The translations under genes were made by a program, and so were the position numbers. A stretch of DNA of 64,000 nt. It comes from Pectobacterium parmentieri. GTDB lineage: Bacteria; Pseudomonadota; Gammaproteobacteria; Enterobacterales; Enterobacteriaceae. The notes below the pieces were generated by a model, which made no database searches, had not been told where the DNA came from, and saw only the letters and a list, made by a program, of their open reading frames with translations. The stretch covers positions 3,906,001-3,970,000 of the forward strand of contig NZ_CP015749.1 in NCBI RefSeq assembly GCF_001742145.1. Direction: 5' to 3'. This document shows, piece by piece, positions 25,905-36,336 of this stretch (position 1 is the first letter of the stretch; each line of letters opens with the position of its first letter).

Positions 25905-27575
25905 ATGCAGCGTATAAGAAAAATGAAACTGGGCACTCAGGTCGGTTCGGGTTTTGCCATTGTTATTATTATCGGCCTATTAGTGGCCATCTTCGGCAGA
26001 ACGCATCTGATTGGCCTCGGGAATACCACTGACAATCTTGCCAAGAACCACCTTGCCAACCTCATCGTGCTACAAGAGTTGAAAGATAATCTGAACGTCA
26101 CGATCAAAGCCACGTTACGCATGCTTATCACAACGGAAAAAACGGTTCTGGAGGACAATCAAAAACTGATTGAAACCACGAGCGCCAAAAACGCAAAGCT
26201 CGTCACTCAACTAGAAGAGAATTTACAAGCAAAAGAGGTTCGCAATATTCTGGGTGACCTTCAACAAAACCGCACTGCATTTGCCACCGTAGGCCGTCAA
26301 TCCGTCGCCCTGTCGCTCAACAATAAACAGGCCGAATCCATCGAGTTAGTCAAAACCCAGCTTGAGCCGATACAAACCAAACTTTTCAACAATCTGAACA
26401 CCATGATTCAATTGCAGAAAGACTACACCACGCAAACGGCCACCAATGCGATTGAAGAGTCTTACTATGATGGCAATTCACTGTTGATACTGGCAGGCAT
26501 CGCTTCATTGATTGGTGTGTGCATCGCCTGGCTGATTACTCGCCACATCAAAAAGCAACTGGGTGGCGAACCCACCTATGCCACACAGGTCACACAGGAA
26601 ATCGCCCAGGGTAATCTCGCCATACCGATTAATCTGGCGACAGGCGACACGACCAGCCTGTTATCCGCCATGAACCACATGCGCAAGAGCCTGAGTGGTA
26701 TTGTTGAACAGGTGCGTGAAAGCAGTGAATCCATCGCGACCGGAGCCAGCCAGATCGCCGCAGGCAGCACCGATCTCAGCCAGCGCACGGAAGAGCAAGC
26801 AGCCAACCTGCAACAAACCGCTGCCTCAATGGAAGAAATGAGCCAAACCGTGAGACAGAACTCAGATACGGTGCGTAACGCTGCACAACTGGCGCAGGCC
26901 ACCAGCAATACTGCGGCTAAAGGTGGTGAAGCCGTCAACAATATCGTTATCACCATGAAAGAAATTACTGACAGCTCGCAAAAAATTGGTGACATCATCA
27001 GCGTCATTGATGGTATCGCTTTTCAGACCAATATTCTGGCGCTCAACGCCGCAGTAGAGGCCGCACGCGCGGGTGAGCAAGGACGAGGTTTTGCCGTAGT
27101 CGCTGGCGAAGTGCGCTCGCTGGCACAGCGCTCCGCCACCGCCGCCAAAGAGATTAAAGAGCTGATCGGCCACAGCGTCAAGAAAGTCGAGACGGGTTCT
27201 GCTCTGGTCAGCGATGCGGGAACGACGATCGAAGAGTTAGTGCGTCAAGCCCGCCACGTTGCCGACTTGATCAACGAAATTGGCGTCACCACGCAGGAAC
27301 AAGAATCCGGCGTTTCACAGATTCATGATGCCGTTAACCAACTCGATCAGGTCACCCAGCAGAACGCTGCTCTCGTCGAGCAATCCGCTTCCGCTGCCGA
27401 TAGCCTGAGCGATCAGGCCGCCCATCTGGTAGAGCTGATGAAAGTCTTCGTCGTTGAAGGCGGGTCGTCGCAGCATGTTGCATCGCCGCTGAAAAGGCCC
27501 ACCAGCACAACGCTTTCCCTCGCTAATCCTAAAAGCAAAACGGGAAGCAGTAGCCAAAACTGGGAAACCTTTTAA
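25905..27575 (+). CDS. Methyl-accepting chemotaxis protein 2 of 4
   Basis: A 556-aa receptor with the same architecture as MCP1: TM1 about 12-32, four-helix periplasmic domain, TM2 about 195-215, HAMP, methylation helices and signalling tip. It ends in the standard NWETF CheR/CheB tether. The periplasmic domain differs strongly from MCP1 (for example NHLANLIVLQELKDNLNV), while the stretch from [20 protein letters not shown] to the C-terminus is nearly identical. This implies diversified ligand binding on a shared signalling module. A FliA-type promoter precedes it and a terminator follows it. Confidence 0.95.
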   Translation: MQRIRKMKLGTQVGSGFAIVIIIGLLVAIFGRTHLIGLGNTTDNLAKNHLANLIVLQELKDNLNVTIKATLRMLITTEKTVLEDNQKLIETTSAKNAKLVTQLEENLQAKEVRNILGDLQQNRTAFATVGRQSVALSLNNKQAESIELVKTQLEPIQTKLFNNLNTMIQLQKDYTTQTATNAIEESYYDGNSLLILAGIASLIGVCIAWLITRHIKKQLGGEPTYATQVTQEIAQGNLAIPINLATGDTTSLLSAMNHMRKSLSGIVEQVRESSESIATGASQIAAGSTDLSQRTEEQAANLQQTAASMEEMSQTVRQNSDTVRNAAQLAQATSNTAAKGGEAVNNIVITMKEITDSSQKIGDIISVIDGIAFQTNILALNAAVEAARAGEQGRGFAVVAGEVRSLAQRSATAAKEIKELIGHSVKKVETGSALVSDAGTTIEELVRQARHVADLINEIGVTTQEQESGVSQIHDAVNQLDQVTQQNAALVEQSASAADSLSDQAAHLVELMKVFVVEGGSSQHVASPLKRPTSTTLSLANPKSKTGSSSQNWETF

Positions 27576-27595
27576 CGATTAAGTAAAAGAAAGCC

Positions 27596-27622
27596 AAACC
27601 GCTGAGCAATCAGCGGTTTTTT
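27596..27622 (+). terminator. Terminator after MCP2
   Basis: AAACCGCTGA (27596-27605), loop GCAA, TCAGCGG followed by six T: a standard intrinsic terminator. Confidence 0.88.
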
Positions 27623-28195
27623 ATCCCTTTTGAACCTGAACACCTCACATCACCACTTAGTACGTTTCCACTATTGATTGAAAAAAGAGTCGCTATGCAT
27701 TGAAGAAAATGACCAACGCTTTCAATAGGGAAAAGCAATTAATAAAAAATAAAAATTAGCAATTGGCTTTATACCAAGTGAAATAGAATAAAATAAATAG
27801 AAAGTAAGAGAAGCGGCGATCTGAGATTATAAAGAACATCAAATATATGATGGTAAAAACACCATATCCTTCAAAAAAAAAGAATAAATGAAAACAAATA
27901 TCGCTTTAGGGCTGAATAAATAAGCAAAAAATCATAATCGCAACGTTTATTAACATGGTTGTCAATTTAACATTACACCTCCCTCCCCGCTCGCGTGAAG
28001 TATAACCCCTATCGATATTGCGGCTTTCCTTTCATCCCTTTATACTCCTGCGCCATCATTTCTCCTTATATGCAAATGTTCTTCCGAACGAATTCACACT
28101 CACAGTACACCGCATTTCATCCATCATCACTTAGCGAATAACGTCACAGGAACCAGTAAGCACAGCTTACGTTTATTACCACAAGGAAACGGGCA
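27623..28195. other. AT-rich intergenic region before MCP3
   Basis: About 570 bp of AT-rich sequence with no convincing gene. It contains a 14-nt direct repeat TCGCAACGTTTATT at 27938 (second copy at 28247) and a related ACGTTTATTA at 28169. It presumably holds the MCP3 promoter, which I could not define. Confidence 0.4.
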
Positions 28196-28309
28196 ATGAG
28201 TAAAAGGACACATAAACGCGATGGCACTTGCAAAATCAATATGTTCTCGCAACGTTTATTTCACATTACAAGCATACCAGTTCTAACAATAGTCGTTTTC
28301 AACATATAA
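28196..28309 (+). CDS. Possible leader ORF upstream of MCP3
   Basis: A 37-codon frame starts MSKRTHKRDGTCKINMF and ends in a hydrophobic stretch (SIPVLTIVVFNI). AAGGA lies 9 nt before its ATG, and its TAA is 11 nt before the MCP3 start. It could be a small membrane peptide or a leader that couples translation. Coding evidence is limited to the ribosome binding site and position. Confidence 0.25.
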   Translation: MSKRTHKRDGTCKINMFSQRLFHITSIPVLTIVVFNI

Positions 28310-28320
28310 TAAGGGACACC

Positions 28321-29991
28321 ATGAATCTCATCAAAAATAGCAGCCTGGGTAAAATGCTAGGGACAGGCTTTACTCTGGTCATTGCCATCGGTTTTCTGGT
28401 GGCGATATTTGGTCGTATCCAGTTAGACAAACTCGGCGAAAACATTCAAGTGTTATCGCAAGTCCGTATTGCCAACCTCCTGATGATGGAAGAGTTTAAA
28501 GACAACATTAACGCCAATGCGATTGCTGTCAGAAATCTGGTATTGCTGGAAGACGAGAGGCAAATGCAGGAAGAGAAAGCGCGTATCGAGGAGCTAATCT
28601 CTCGCAATAACGCACTGCTATTAAAAATAGACGATAGCACTGTCGATAAGCATGCTAAGGGGCTGGTAACCATACTGGAACAGGTACGCCCAGCTTACAG
28701 CGTCGCCATGAAAGAGGCTATTACGCTGGCGATGACAGGCAAGAATAACGAAGCACGTGACCTGTTATTAACCGACGTAAAAGCCAAGCAGGATTCTGTC
28801 TTTAACGCCTTGAATAACATGGTTAACTGGCAAGAGAAACTCACGGTTGAAATCGCCGATCAATCTTTAAAAAATGCGAATAATGCGGGTACGCTGATGG
28901 TCATCATCGCCCTGCTTTCCGTCGTGCTGGGTATACTGATTTCATGGTGGATCACTCGGACGATTAAACGCCAAATCGGGGGGGAACCGGCCTACACGCT
29001 GGAAGTAACGCGTCAGGTCGCACAAGGGAATCTGGCCGTTACGATTGAACTACGCGACGGAGACACCACCAGCGTACTGGCGTCGATAGAAGATATGCGT
29101 CAAAACCTGAGCAATCTTGTCGGTCAGGTACATCAGAGCAGCGAATCGATCGCCACGGGTGCGACACAGATCGCAATGGGCAACACCGATCTCAGCCAAC
29201 GCACGGAAGAGCAGGCGGCGAACCTTCAGGAAACCGCCGCCTCGATGGAACAGATGAATACCACGGTGAAACAGAATGCGGCGACCGTGCGCACCGCAAC
29301 AGAGTTAGCCCATTCTGCCAGCACTACGGCGCAGAAAGGCGGCGATGCAGTCAATAACGTTGTACGGACAATGGAAGATATCACCGCCAGTTCGCGTAAA
29401 ATCGGCGATATTATCGGTGTCATAGATAGCATTGCTTTCCAGACCAACATTCTGGCCCTCAACGCTGCCGTTGAAGCAGCAAGAGCCGGTGAACAGGGCC
29501 GTGGCTTCGCCGTGGTCGCCAGTGAAGTGCGTTCTCTGGCACAGCGTTCCGCTTCCGCCGCGCGTGAAATCAAAGATCTGATTAGCGTAAGCGTAGCGAA
29601 TGTAGAAATGGGTGAGAAACTGGTTAACGACGCAGGTATCACCATCAAAGACATTGTCGAAAAATCTCAGCACGTTGCTAACCTGCTCAGTGAAATCGGC
29701 CTGACAACACACGAGCAGGAACAAGGCGTTGCCCAAGTGAATGATGCGGTGAATCAGCTCGATCAGGTGACGCAGCAGAATGCCGCACTGGTGGAAGAGT
29801 CAGCTTCTGCCGCTGACAGCTTGAGTGAGCAGGCCAGAACGCTGCTGGAATTAATGGGCGTTTTCAAAATCAGCGGCGTTCAAGCACCAGCACCGCGACT
29901 GACATCACCGATGAAACCGCAAACTGCACCGAGATTGGCTCTAGCCAGCCAATCAGGTAACGCCAGCAGCAATAACTGGGAAACCTTTTAA
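28321..29991 (+). CDS. Methyl-accepting chemotaxis protein 3 of 4
   Basis: A 556-aa receptor. The ATG at 28321 is chosen (AAGGG at 7 nt) because the 31-codon upstream extension lacks family similarity and would precede TM1. TM1 is near 12-32, TM2 near 194-214; HAMP, methylation helices ([20 protein letters not shown]) and the signalling tip follow, ending NWETF. It forms a pair with MCP4: both share [25 protein letters not shown] and TTHEQEQG variants that MCP1/2 lack, and their periplasmic domains are similar too. Confidence 0.95.
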   Translation: MNLIKNSSLGKMLGTGFTLVIAIGFLVAIFGRIQLDKLGENIQVLSQVRIANLLMMEEFKDNINANAIAVRNLVLLEDERQMQEEKARIEELISRNNALLLKIDDSTVDKHAKGLVTILEQVRPAYSVAMKEAITLAMTGKNNEARDLLLTDVKAKQDSVFNALNNMVNWQEKLTVEIADQSLKNANNAGTLMVIIALLSVVLGILISWWITRTIKRQIGGEPAYTLEVTRQVAQGNLAVTIELRDGDTTSVLASIEDMRQNLSNLVGQVHQSSESIATGATQIAMGNTDLSQRTEEQAANLQETAASMEQMNTTVKQNAATVRTATELAHSASTTAQKGGDAVNNVVRTMEDITASSRKIGDIIGVIDSIAFQTNILALNAAVEAARAGEQGRGFAVVASEVRSLAQRSASAAREIKDLISVSVANVEMGEKLVNDAGITIKDIVEKSQHVANLLSEIGLTTHEQEQGVAQVNDAVNQLDQVTQQNAALVEESASAADSLSEQARTLLELMGVFKISGVQAPAPRLTSPMKPQTAPRLALASQSGNASSNNWETF

Positions 29992-30042
29992 CGAAGACGG
30001 CCAAACTATCGTCTCCTTCAATGTTTTATCATAAAAACAAAG

Positions 30043-30066
30043 CCGCTGAGCCTTCAGCGGTTTTTT
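30043..30066 (+). terminator. Terminator after MCP3
   Basis: CCGCTGA (30043-30049) and TCAGCGG (30054-30060) followed by six T. Confidence 0.88.
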
Positions 30067-30587
30067 GTAGTATAGGGATAGCAAGAATAAATAATAAGGC
30101 TAAAAAAACCGCGATAATTAATAAACATCACAATTAGAAATAACAAGTTACAAACTAATAGTGATAAGGAAAGAAAATACTCCTTGCTGGGTATTAATTT
30201 GTTGATTGATATTTATTAATCCATCCTAATTACCATAAGAAAATAATATTAAATTTCCGCCGGATAATAAATCAGGGGGGTTTTATTACGCTTATTCTGC
30301 CATCAACCTATCACGTTATTGTCTACACTTTATTTGTCATTCCCTTAGCCTGTAAATATCCCCAACAGGCATTCCATACGTGTCTGAACGCGACAATTAT
30401 TTCCTTTCGCCAATGCAGCGACTGGGCACACATGTCGCCGACATTCCTGCCTCGAAGAAATGTTGGGAGATAAGCGGAATGATAAAAACAATAGAGTTCG
30501 TGGGGCGAATCGCGTCTGTACCATCGCCCCTAGCATAAAAAAACGACACCTGCTGTGTCAGATCTCAATAAATAAAAAAGGAACATC
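30067..30587. other. AT-rich intergenic region before MCP4
   Basis: About 520 bp without a supportable gene. It must contain the MCP4 promoter, but no clean FliA or sigma-70 site stands out. The leftward 63-codon frame at 30345-30536 has no family character. Confidence 0.4.
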
Positions 30588-32234
30588 ATGAAGAATATAA
30601 GTTTGGGAAAAATGTTAGGGGCAGGATTTACGCTCATTATCGTTATTGGGTTTTTAGTCGCCATATTGGGTCGCATTCAATTAGAAAAGCTCGGGGGAAA
30701 TATTCAGTTTTTGTCACAAATGCGTATTTCCAATCTCCTGCTCATGCAGGAAGTTAAAGACAACGTCAACATCGCGGCACGATCCATCAGAAATATTGCG
30801 CTACTAACCGACCAACAGCAAATGAAGGTGGAACAAGATCGCATTGAGAAAACCATCGCACGCAATAGCGATTTACTCGTACAAATACGCAAAAACGCGG
30901 TGGATAACGAGGCTAAAACACTGCTCGCCACGTTCGAGCAGGCTCGCCCCGCGTATACCAGCAGCATGAAGAAAGCCATCGTTCTGGCTATGACCAGCGA
31001 ACACGACGCATTTCGTAACGTCCTGCTGACGGAGGTACGCACCACGCAAGCAAGCGTATTCGATACGCTGGATAAAATGGTTGAGATGCAAAAACAACTG
31101 ACTGTCACGCTCGCCAATGAATCTGAGAATAATGCGTTACGCGCTGGCACCCTAATGCTGATCATCGCACTGGGCTCTGCTCTGCTGGGAGGCGTTGTTG
31201 CCTGGTGGATTACCCGGAAAATCAAGCGCCAGCTTGGTGGGGAACCCGCCTATACGCTGGAGATTACCCGCCAGGTTGCACAAGGGAATCTTGCCATCGC
31301 TATTGAACGACGCGCCGGAGACACCACCAGCGTCCTCGCTGCGATGGAGGAAATGCGCCAAAGCCTGAGCAATATCGTTGGGCAAGTCCATCAAAGCAGC
31401 GAGTCTATCGCCACAGGCGCTAGTCAGATTGCGATGGGGAATACCGATCTCAGCCAGCGCACAGAAGAGCAGGCCGCCAACCTGCAAGAAACCGCTGCTT
31501 CCATGGAAGAAATGAATACCACGGTTAAACAGAACGCCGACACCGTGCGCACCGCCGCACAGCTCGCCAACTCAGCCAGTGCCGCCGCCCGTAAAGGAGG
31601 GGATGTCGTCAACAACGTCGTGCGGACTATGGAAGAGATCACGGCTAGTTCACGTAAAATCGGCGATATTATTGGCGTGATTGACGGTATTGCTTTCCAA
31701 ACCAATATTCTGGCACTCAACGCCGCTGTCGAAGCCGCGCGAGCGGGAGAACAGGGACGCGGGTTTGCAGTCGTCGCCGGAGAAGTTCGCTCATTGGCTC
31801 AACGCTCCGCTTCTGCTGCGCGTGAAATCAAGGATCTGATTGGCGTTAGCGTAGGAAAAGTGGAAGCCGGTGAGGCGCTCGTTAACGAAGCGGGCATCAC
31901 CATAGAAGAAGTTGTGGAACAATCGCAGCGAGTCGCCAGCCTTATCACGGAGATCGGCCTGACTACGCATGAGCAGGAACAGGGCGTTTCTCAAGTCAAT
32001 GATGCGGTGAACCAACTCGATCAGGTCACTCAGCAGAACGCGGCACTGGTTGAAGAGTCGGCTTCCGCCGCAGATAGCCTGAGCCAACAGGCCAAAAATC
32101 TGCTTGAACTGATGGGGGTTTTCAAAATTGACGGCGTCCAGCCACAGCGAGCCGCACCACCGGTAGCTACGCAATCCAGACCGAGACTGACGTTAGCTGG
32201 CAAGTCGAGTCACCAGAACTGGGAAACCTTTTAA
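30588..32234 (+). CDS. Methyl-accepting chemotaxis protein 4 of 4
   Basis: A 548-aa receptor with TM1 near 9-29, a four-helix periplasmic domain, TM2 near 191-211, HAMP and signalling domain, and NWETF at the C-terminus. AAAAGGA precedes the ATG. Its periplasmic part aligns with MCP3 ([18 protein letters not shown] versus LSQVRIANLLMMEEFKDN), so 3 and 4 are a recent duplication. It has its own terminator. Ligand unknown. Confidence 0.95.
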   Translation: MKNISLGKMLGAGFTLIIVIGFLVAILGRIQLEKLGGNIQFLSQMRISNLLLMQEVKDNVNIAARSIRNIALLTDQQQMKVEQDRIEKTIARNSDLLVQIRKNAVDNEAKTLLATFEQARPAYTSSMKKAIVLAMTSEHDAFRNVLLTEVRTTQASVFDTLDKMVEMQKQLTVTLANESENNALRAGTLMLIIALGSALLGGVVAWWITRKIKRQLGGEPAYTLEITRQVAQGNLAIAIERRAGDTTSVLAAMEEMRQSLSNIVGQVHQSSESIATGASQIAMGNTDLSQRTEEQAANLQETAASMEEMNTTVKQNADTVRTAAQLANSASAAARKGGDVVNNVVRTMEEITASSRKIGDIIGVIDGIAFQTNILALNAAVEAARAGEQGRGFAVVAGEVRSLAQRSASAAREIKDLIGVSVGKVEAGEALVNEAGITIEEVVEQSQRVASLITEIGLTTHEQEQGVSQVNDAVNQLDQVTQQNAALVEESASAADSLSQQAKNLLELMGVFKIDGVQPQRAAPPVATQSRPRLTLAGKSSHQNWETF

Positions 32235-32275
32235 GCATAGAATCGATTCACGCTAAAAAAGACGATTAATACTAA

Positions 32276-32303
32276 AAAAGCCGCTGAAATATCAGCGGCT
32301 TTT
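32276..32303 (+). terminator. Terminator after MCP4
   Basis: AAAAGCCGCTGA pairs with TCAGCGGCTTTT around AATA. Because the A and T runs are symmetrical, it can also end the convergent aminotransferase gene. Confidence 0.88.
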
Positions 32304-32332
32304 CACATCAACAGATTACCTGCTATCAGCAA

Positions 32333-33523
32333 TTACAGCGCCCGACGCAGCCGCGCCACCGCTTCATGCATTTGCTCATCCGTTGCCGTTGCAAAGGACA
32401 GACGCAGCGTTGAGTAATCGATATTATCTGGGAAGAAGAACTCACCCGGAACGAAGACAACCCCCTGTTCCAGCGTCTTCTTCAGCCATTCCGTGGTGTT
32501 GAAATCGTCCTGACGGAACTTCGCCCACAGGAACATCCCACCTTTCGGCTGGTTGAAGGTGATCACATCACCCAGCTCTTTCTCAATAAGCTGTGCCAGC
32601 AGTTCGCCTTTATGCTTATAGGCATGGCGAATTTTTTCGATCTGCGTATCCAAACGGCCCAGCCCCAGATAGCATTCTGCGACGGTCTGCGACAGCGCGC
32701 TGGCGTGCAAATCGGCAGCCTGCTTGATAATTGCTACCTTGTGCAACAGCCAGTCCGGCAGAATCGCCCAACCAAGACGCAGACCCGGAGCCAACACTTT
32801 CGAGAACGTGGAGGTATACAGTACGTATTCCGTGCTGCCCAGCTTATCCTGCGCCAGTTGGAACAGCGTCGGGTTGCGCTCTTCGGTGAAACGCAATTCG
32901 CCATACGGATCGTCTTCGATAATGACAAAACCGTAGCGCTCCGCCAGTTGAACCAATTGCAGGCGACGTTCATAACTCAGCGTCACGCCGCTCGGGTTAC
33001 CGAAGTTCGGGACAATATAGACGCCCTTGATGCGCTGTTTCTTCAACAGCTCTTCCAGCTCATCAACCACCATGCCGTCGGCATCGGATGACACCGACAT
33101 CACATTCGCCTGCGCCAGTTCCAGCGTTTGCAGCGCCGCCAGATACGTTGGGCGTTCAACGACGAACACATCGCCGGGATCGATCATCGCACGCATAATC
33201 AGGTCCAGTGCCTGCTGTGAACCTGCCGTCACTACGATATCGTCGCCGCGTGTTTTTACGCCGCGCACCGCACACAGATCGGCAATGCGATCGCGCAGTA
33301 TGCCGCTGCCTTCGGTTAAGCCGTACTGGAATGCCGTTTTCGGCTGTTCGGTAATCGCTAACTGCGTGGCCTGATTTAACCCTTCGAAATCAAACAATGC
33401 ATCTGATGGGATCCCGCCAGCCAGCGAGATAATGTTTTCCATCTTGCTGTGTTTCAGCAGTTCACGGATGGCGGAACTTTTTAACTGGGCGATGCGGTGC
33501 GCTAACAACCCTTCAATGGCCAT
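32333..33523 (-). CDS. PLP-dependent aminotransferase, class I/II
   Basis: A 396-aa fold-type I aminotransferase resembling the 2-aminoadipate/LysN and MocR-type catalytic group. Visible features are ISLAGGIPSDALF at the N-terminus, TAGSQQALDLI, PNFGNPSGVTLS, the Asp of IIEDDPYGELRF, the PLP Lys in YTSTFSKVLAPGLRLGW, and the C-terminal Arg in TLRLSFATA. The substrate is uncertain; adjacency on the same strand to livJHMGF suggests branched-chain or aromatic amino acids. A hairpin separates it from livF, so co-transcription is probably partial. Confidence 0.85.
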   Translation of the reverse strand: MAIEGLLAHRIAQLKSSAIRELLKHSKMENIISLAGGIPSDALFDFEGLNQATQLAITEQPKTAFQYGLTEGSGILRDRIADLCAVRGVKTRGDDIVVTAGSQQALDLIMRAMIDPGDVFVVERPTYLAALQTLELAQANVMSVSSDADGMVVDELEELLKKQRIKGVYIVPNFGNPSGVTLSYERRLQLVQLAERYGFVIIEDDPYGELRFTEERNPTLFQLAQDKLGSTEYVLYTSTFSKVLAPGLRLGWAILPDWLLHKVAIIKQAADLHASALSQTVAECYLGLGRLDTQIEKIRHAYKHKGELLAQLIEKELGDVITFNQPKGGMFLWAKFRQDDFNTTEWLKKTLEQGVVFVPGEFFFPDNIDYSTLRLSFATATDEQMHEAVARLRRAL

Positions 33524-33548
33524 GTCTTCTTAACCCTTCTACGAAACA

Positions 33549-33564
33549 GGCCGGTAAACCGGCC
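33549..33564 (-). terminator. Hairpin between livF and the aminotransferase
   Basis: GGCCGG/CCGGCC with a 4-nt loop. On the minus strand it is followed by TGTTTCG, a weak T-run, so it is a leaky terminator for the liv operon. Confidence 0.55.
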
Positions 33565-33587
33565 CGATATCGACTATTTTATTAACA

Positions 33588-34289
33588 TTATCCGCCTAGA
33601 TAGGCCGAACGTACCGCTTCATTAGCTAACAATGCCGCACCGGTATCTTCCAATACGATATGGCCGTTTTCAAGTACATAACCCCGGTCAGCCAGTTTCA
33701 GCGCCTGATTGGCGTTTTGCTCCACCAGGAAGATAGTCATGCCCTCTTCGCGCAGTTGCTGGATAGTATCAAAAATTTGCAAAATAATAATCGGTGCCAG
33801 CCCCAACGATGGCTCGTCCAGCAGCAGTAAACGCGGCTGGCTCATCAGCGCACGACCAATCGCCAGCATCTGCTGCTCACCGCCAGACATGGTGCCGGAA
33901 CGCTGGGCGCGTCGCTCATACAGGCGCGGGAACAGATCGTAGACGCGCGCAATACGCTCCTGATACTGATCGCGCTCGGCAAAGAACCCGCCCATCGCCA
34001 GATTTTCTTCTACCGTCATGCGGGAAAAGACGCGACGACCTTCCGGCACAATCGCGATCGCTTCGCGCATAATCTGCGCCGTCTGCCAGTGTGTGATGTC
34101 CTTACCGTCAAACGTAATCGAGCCTTCCGTTGCGCGCGGATCGCCGCACAGCGTGCCCAGCAACGTGGTTTTACCGGCACCGTTAGCACCGATCAACGTG
34201 ACAATCTCGCCCTGATTAATATGCAGGCTAACCTGATGCAGCGCCTGAATTTTTCCGTAGTGGGCAGAAACCTGATGTAATGACAGCAT
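33588..34289 (-). CDS. livF: Branched-chain amino acid ABC transporter ATPase LivF
   Basis: A 233-aa ABC ATPase (E. coli 237). Walker A IGANGAGKTTLLGTL, signature MSGGEQQMLAIGRAL, Walker B RLLLLDEPSLGLAP and switch VEQNANQALKLADR are characteristic of LivF. It is 5 nt after livG and is the last gene of the operon. Confidence 0.95.
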   Translation of the reverse strand: MLSLHQVSAHYGKIQALHQVSLHINQGEIVTLIGANGAGKTTLLGTLCGDPRATEGSITFDGKDITHWQTAQIMREAIAIVPEGRRVFSRMTVEENLAMGGFFAERDQYQERIARVYDLFPRLYERRAQRSGTMSGGEQQMLAIGRALMSQPRLLLLDEPSLGLAPIIILQIFDTIQQLREEGMTIFLVEQNANQALKLADRGYVLENGHIVLEDTGAALLANEAVRSAYLGG

Positions 34290-34294
34290 AAACG

Positions 34295-35065
34295 TTATCC
34301 TTCACCCAAATATGCACGGATGACATCCGGGTTGTTACGAATTTCAGCCGGGGTGCCTTGTGCCAGCGGCGTTCCCTGATTGACGACATAAATCCGGTCG
34401 GAAATCCCCATGACCAGCTTCATATCATGTTCAATCAACAGAACAGACACCTGATGGCTATCGCGCAGTTCCACAATTAGCTGATTTAACTCGTCAGTTT
34501 CTTTCGGGTTCAGACCCGCGGCGGGTTCATCGAGCATCAGCAGCTCAGGCCGCGTCACCATACAGCGGGCAATTTCCAGACGGCGCTGCTGGCCGTAAGC
34601 CAGATTCCCCGCCTGACGGTTCGCTAAATCTAACAGACCGATACGCTCCAGCCACACCGCGGCGCGCTCTTGTGCATCCGCTTCGGCACGGCGAAAACCC
34701 GGTGTTTTCAACAGCCCGGCAAACACGCCGCTTTTCAGATGCTGGTGCTGCGCAACCAGCAGGTTCTCGATCACCGACATTTCACGGAACAAACGAACGT
34801 GCTGGAATGTGCGCACCACCCCCATACGGGCAATGGCCTGTCCGGGTAACCCTTCCAGATGACGATCGCGCAGCATAATGGTGCCGCCACTCGGGCGATA
34901 GAAACCGGTCAGGCAGTTAAAGACCGTGGTTTTCCCTGCACCGTTCGGACCAATCAGCGAGACGATTTCGCCAGTATGAATGTCCATTTCAACGTTGTTG
35001 ACCGCCAGCAGGCCGCCAAAACGCATCATCAGACCTCGGACTGATAATAGTGGCTGCGTGCTCAT
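34295..35065 (-). CDS. livG: Branched-chain amino acid ABC transporter ATPase LivG
   Basis: A 256-aa ATPase (E. coli 255). Walker [20 protein letters not shown], signature-region [15 protein letters not shown] (the LivG-type YGQQ variant of the ABC signature) and Walker [16 protein letters not shown]. It overlaps livM by 4 nt. LivF and LivG form the heterodimeric motor. Confidence 0.95.
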   Translation of the reverse strand: MSTQPLLSVRGLMMRFGGLLAVNNVEMDIHTGEIVSLIGPNGAGKTTVFNCLTGFYRPSGGTIMLRDRHLEGLPGQAIARMGVVRTFQHVRLFREMSVIENLLVAQHQHLKSGVFAGLLKTPGFRRAEADAQERAAVWLERIGLLDLANRQAGNLAYGQQRRLEIARCMVTRPELLMLDEPAAGLNPKETDELNQLIVELRDSHQVSVLLIEHDMKLVMGISDRIYVVNQGTPLAQGTPAEIRNNPDVIRAYLGEG

Positions 35066-36336
35066 GCTTGCTCTTCCTTCTTCGCGACTTTCAACTTCAT
35101 CTCAGGACGCGTCATCGGCAGCAAGCCTTGCGGACGCCAAATCATCATCAGAACCATCAATGCACCCAGCAACAGCATGCTGTATTCATTCAGGTCACGC
35201 ATCAGTTCGCGAGACACGACCAGCAGGATCGCAGCGAGAATGACCGCAAACTGCGAGCCCATGCCGCCCAGCACAACGATGGCCAGCACAAAGGCCGACT
35301 CAGCAAATGTAAACGATTCCGGGCTGACAAACCCTTGACGCGCGGCAAACAGCGTACCCGCGAACCCAGCGAATGCGGCGCTGATGGTAAAGGCGGTCAG
35401 CTTGATGCGCGTTGGGCTCAGCCCCAGAGAACGACAGGCGATCTCATCATCGCGTAGCGCTTCCCAGGCGCGGCCCAGCGGCATCCGCAGCAGACGATTA
35501 ATCACAAACAGGGTTAATATGACCAACAGCAGCGCGACCAGATACAGGAAGATGACGCGATCGCTGGGGTCATATTGCAGACCGAAGAAATTATGGAACG
35601 TATCCCAACCGCCATCGCGCGCGCTGCGGCCAAATTCCAGACCCAAGAAGGTCGGTTTAGGGATCTGGCTGATGCCGTTCGGGCCACCGGTAATTTCGGT
35701 ATTGTTCAGCAACAGGATACGGACAATTTCGCCGAACCCGAGCGTCACAATCGCCAGATAGTCGCCGCGTAAACGCAGCACCGGGAACCCCAGCAGGAAG
35801 CCGGACAGCGCCGCCGCCATGCCCGCCAGCGGCAAACTTTCCCAGAAACCCAATCCGTAATAGTGGTTCAGCAAGGCATAGGTATACGCGCCAATGGCGT
35901 AAAACCCGCCGTAGCCCAACACCAGCAGACCGGACAGCCCCACGACGACGTTCAAGCCCAGACCCAGCATCACGTAAATCAATGTGAGGGTGGCAATATC
36001 CACCGTACCGCGCGAGACCAGAAACGGCCAGGCAATAGCGGCGATAATCAACGCGGCAGCCAATACCTTCTGCCGTGGCGTACTGCCATCAAAACTGGGC
36101 AGCACCAGCGACGGTGCGGAAAATTTCTTGATGCTTTGCTGGAAGAACGGGCGGATCAATTGAAAGAAGAACACCACGATGCAGCCCGCACCAATCCAAT
36201 ACCAGCGAACTTCATCGGCACCGCGCACTACCAGTTTGGTGCCATCCAGCGCCAGTTGCATGCCCATTAAAAACGAGGCCAGCACCAGCAGCATGAACGC
36301 GGAAACTAACGCATTAAACAGGTTGAGCTGTTTCAT
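35062..36336 (-). CDS. livM: Branched-chain amino acid ABC transporter permease LivM
   Basis: A 424-aa permease (E. coli 425) with an N-terminal extension of two or three hydrophobic segments followed by the conserved permease domain. Conserved parts are [46 protein letters not shown] and the ATPase contact region [19 protein letters not shown]. It overlaps livH and livG by 4 nt each. Confidence 0.95.
   Translation of the reverse strand: MKQLNLFNALVSAFMLLVLASFLMGMQLALDGTKLVVRGADEVRWYWIGAGCIVVFFFQLIRPFFQQSIKKFSAPSLVLPSFDGSTPRQKVLAAALIIAAIAWPFLVSRGTVDIATLTLIYVMLGLGLNVVVGLSGLLVLGYGGFYAIGAYTYALLNHYYGLGFWESLPLAGMAAALSGFLLGFPVLRLRGDYLAIVTLGFGEIVRILLLNNTEITGGPNGISQIPKPTFLGLEFGRSARDGGWDTFHNFFGLQYDPSDRVIFLYLVALLLVILTLFVINRLLRMPLGRAWEALRDDEIACRSLGLSPTRIKLTAFTISAAFAGFAGTLFAARQGFVSPESFTFAESAFVLAIVVLGGMGSQFAVILAAILLVVSRELMRDLNEYSMLLLGALMVLMMIWRPQGLLPMTRPEMKLKVAKKEEQA

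Noticed and set aside
27623..28195. Possible sRNA or insertion sequence remnant
   Set aside because: Only AT-richness and short repeats are seen; no terminator, transposase residue or inverted ends.
28228..28320. N-terminal extension of MCP3
   Set aside because: The 31 extra codons have no similarity to other MCPs and the ATG at 28321 has its own ribosome binding site.
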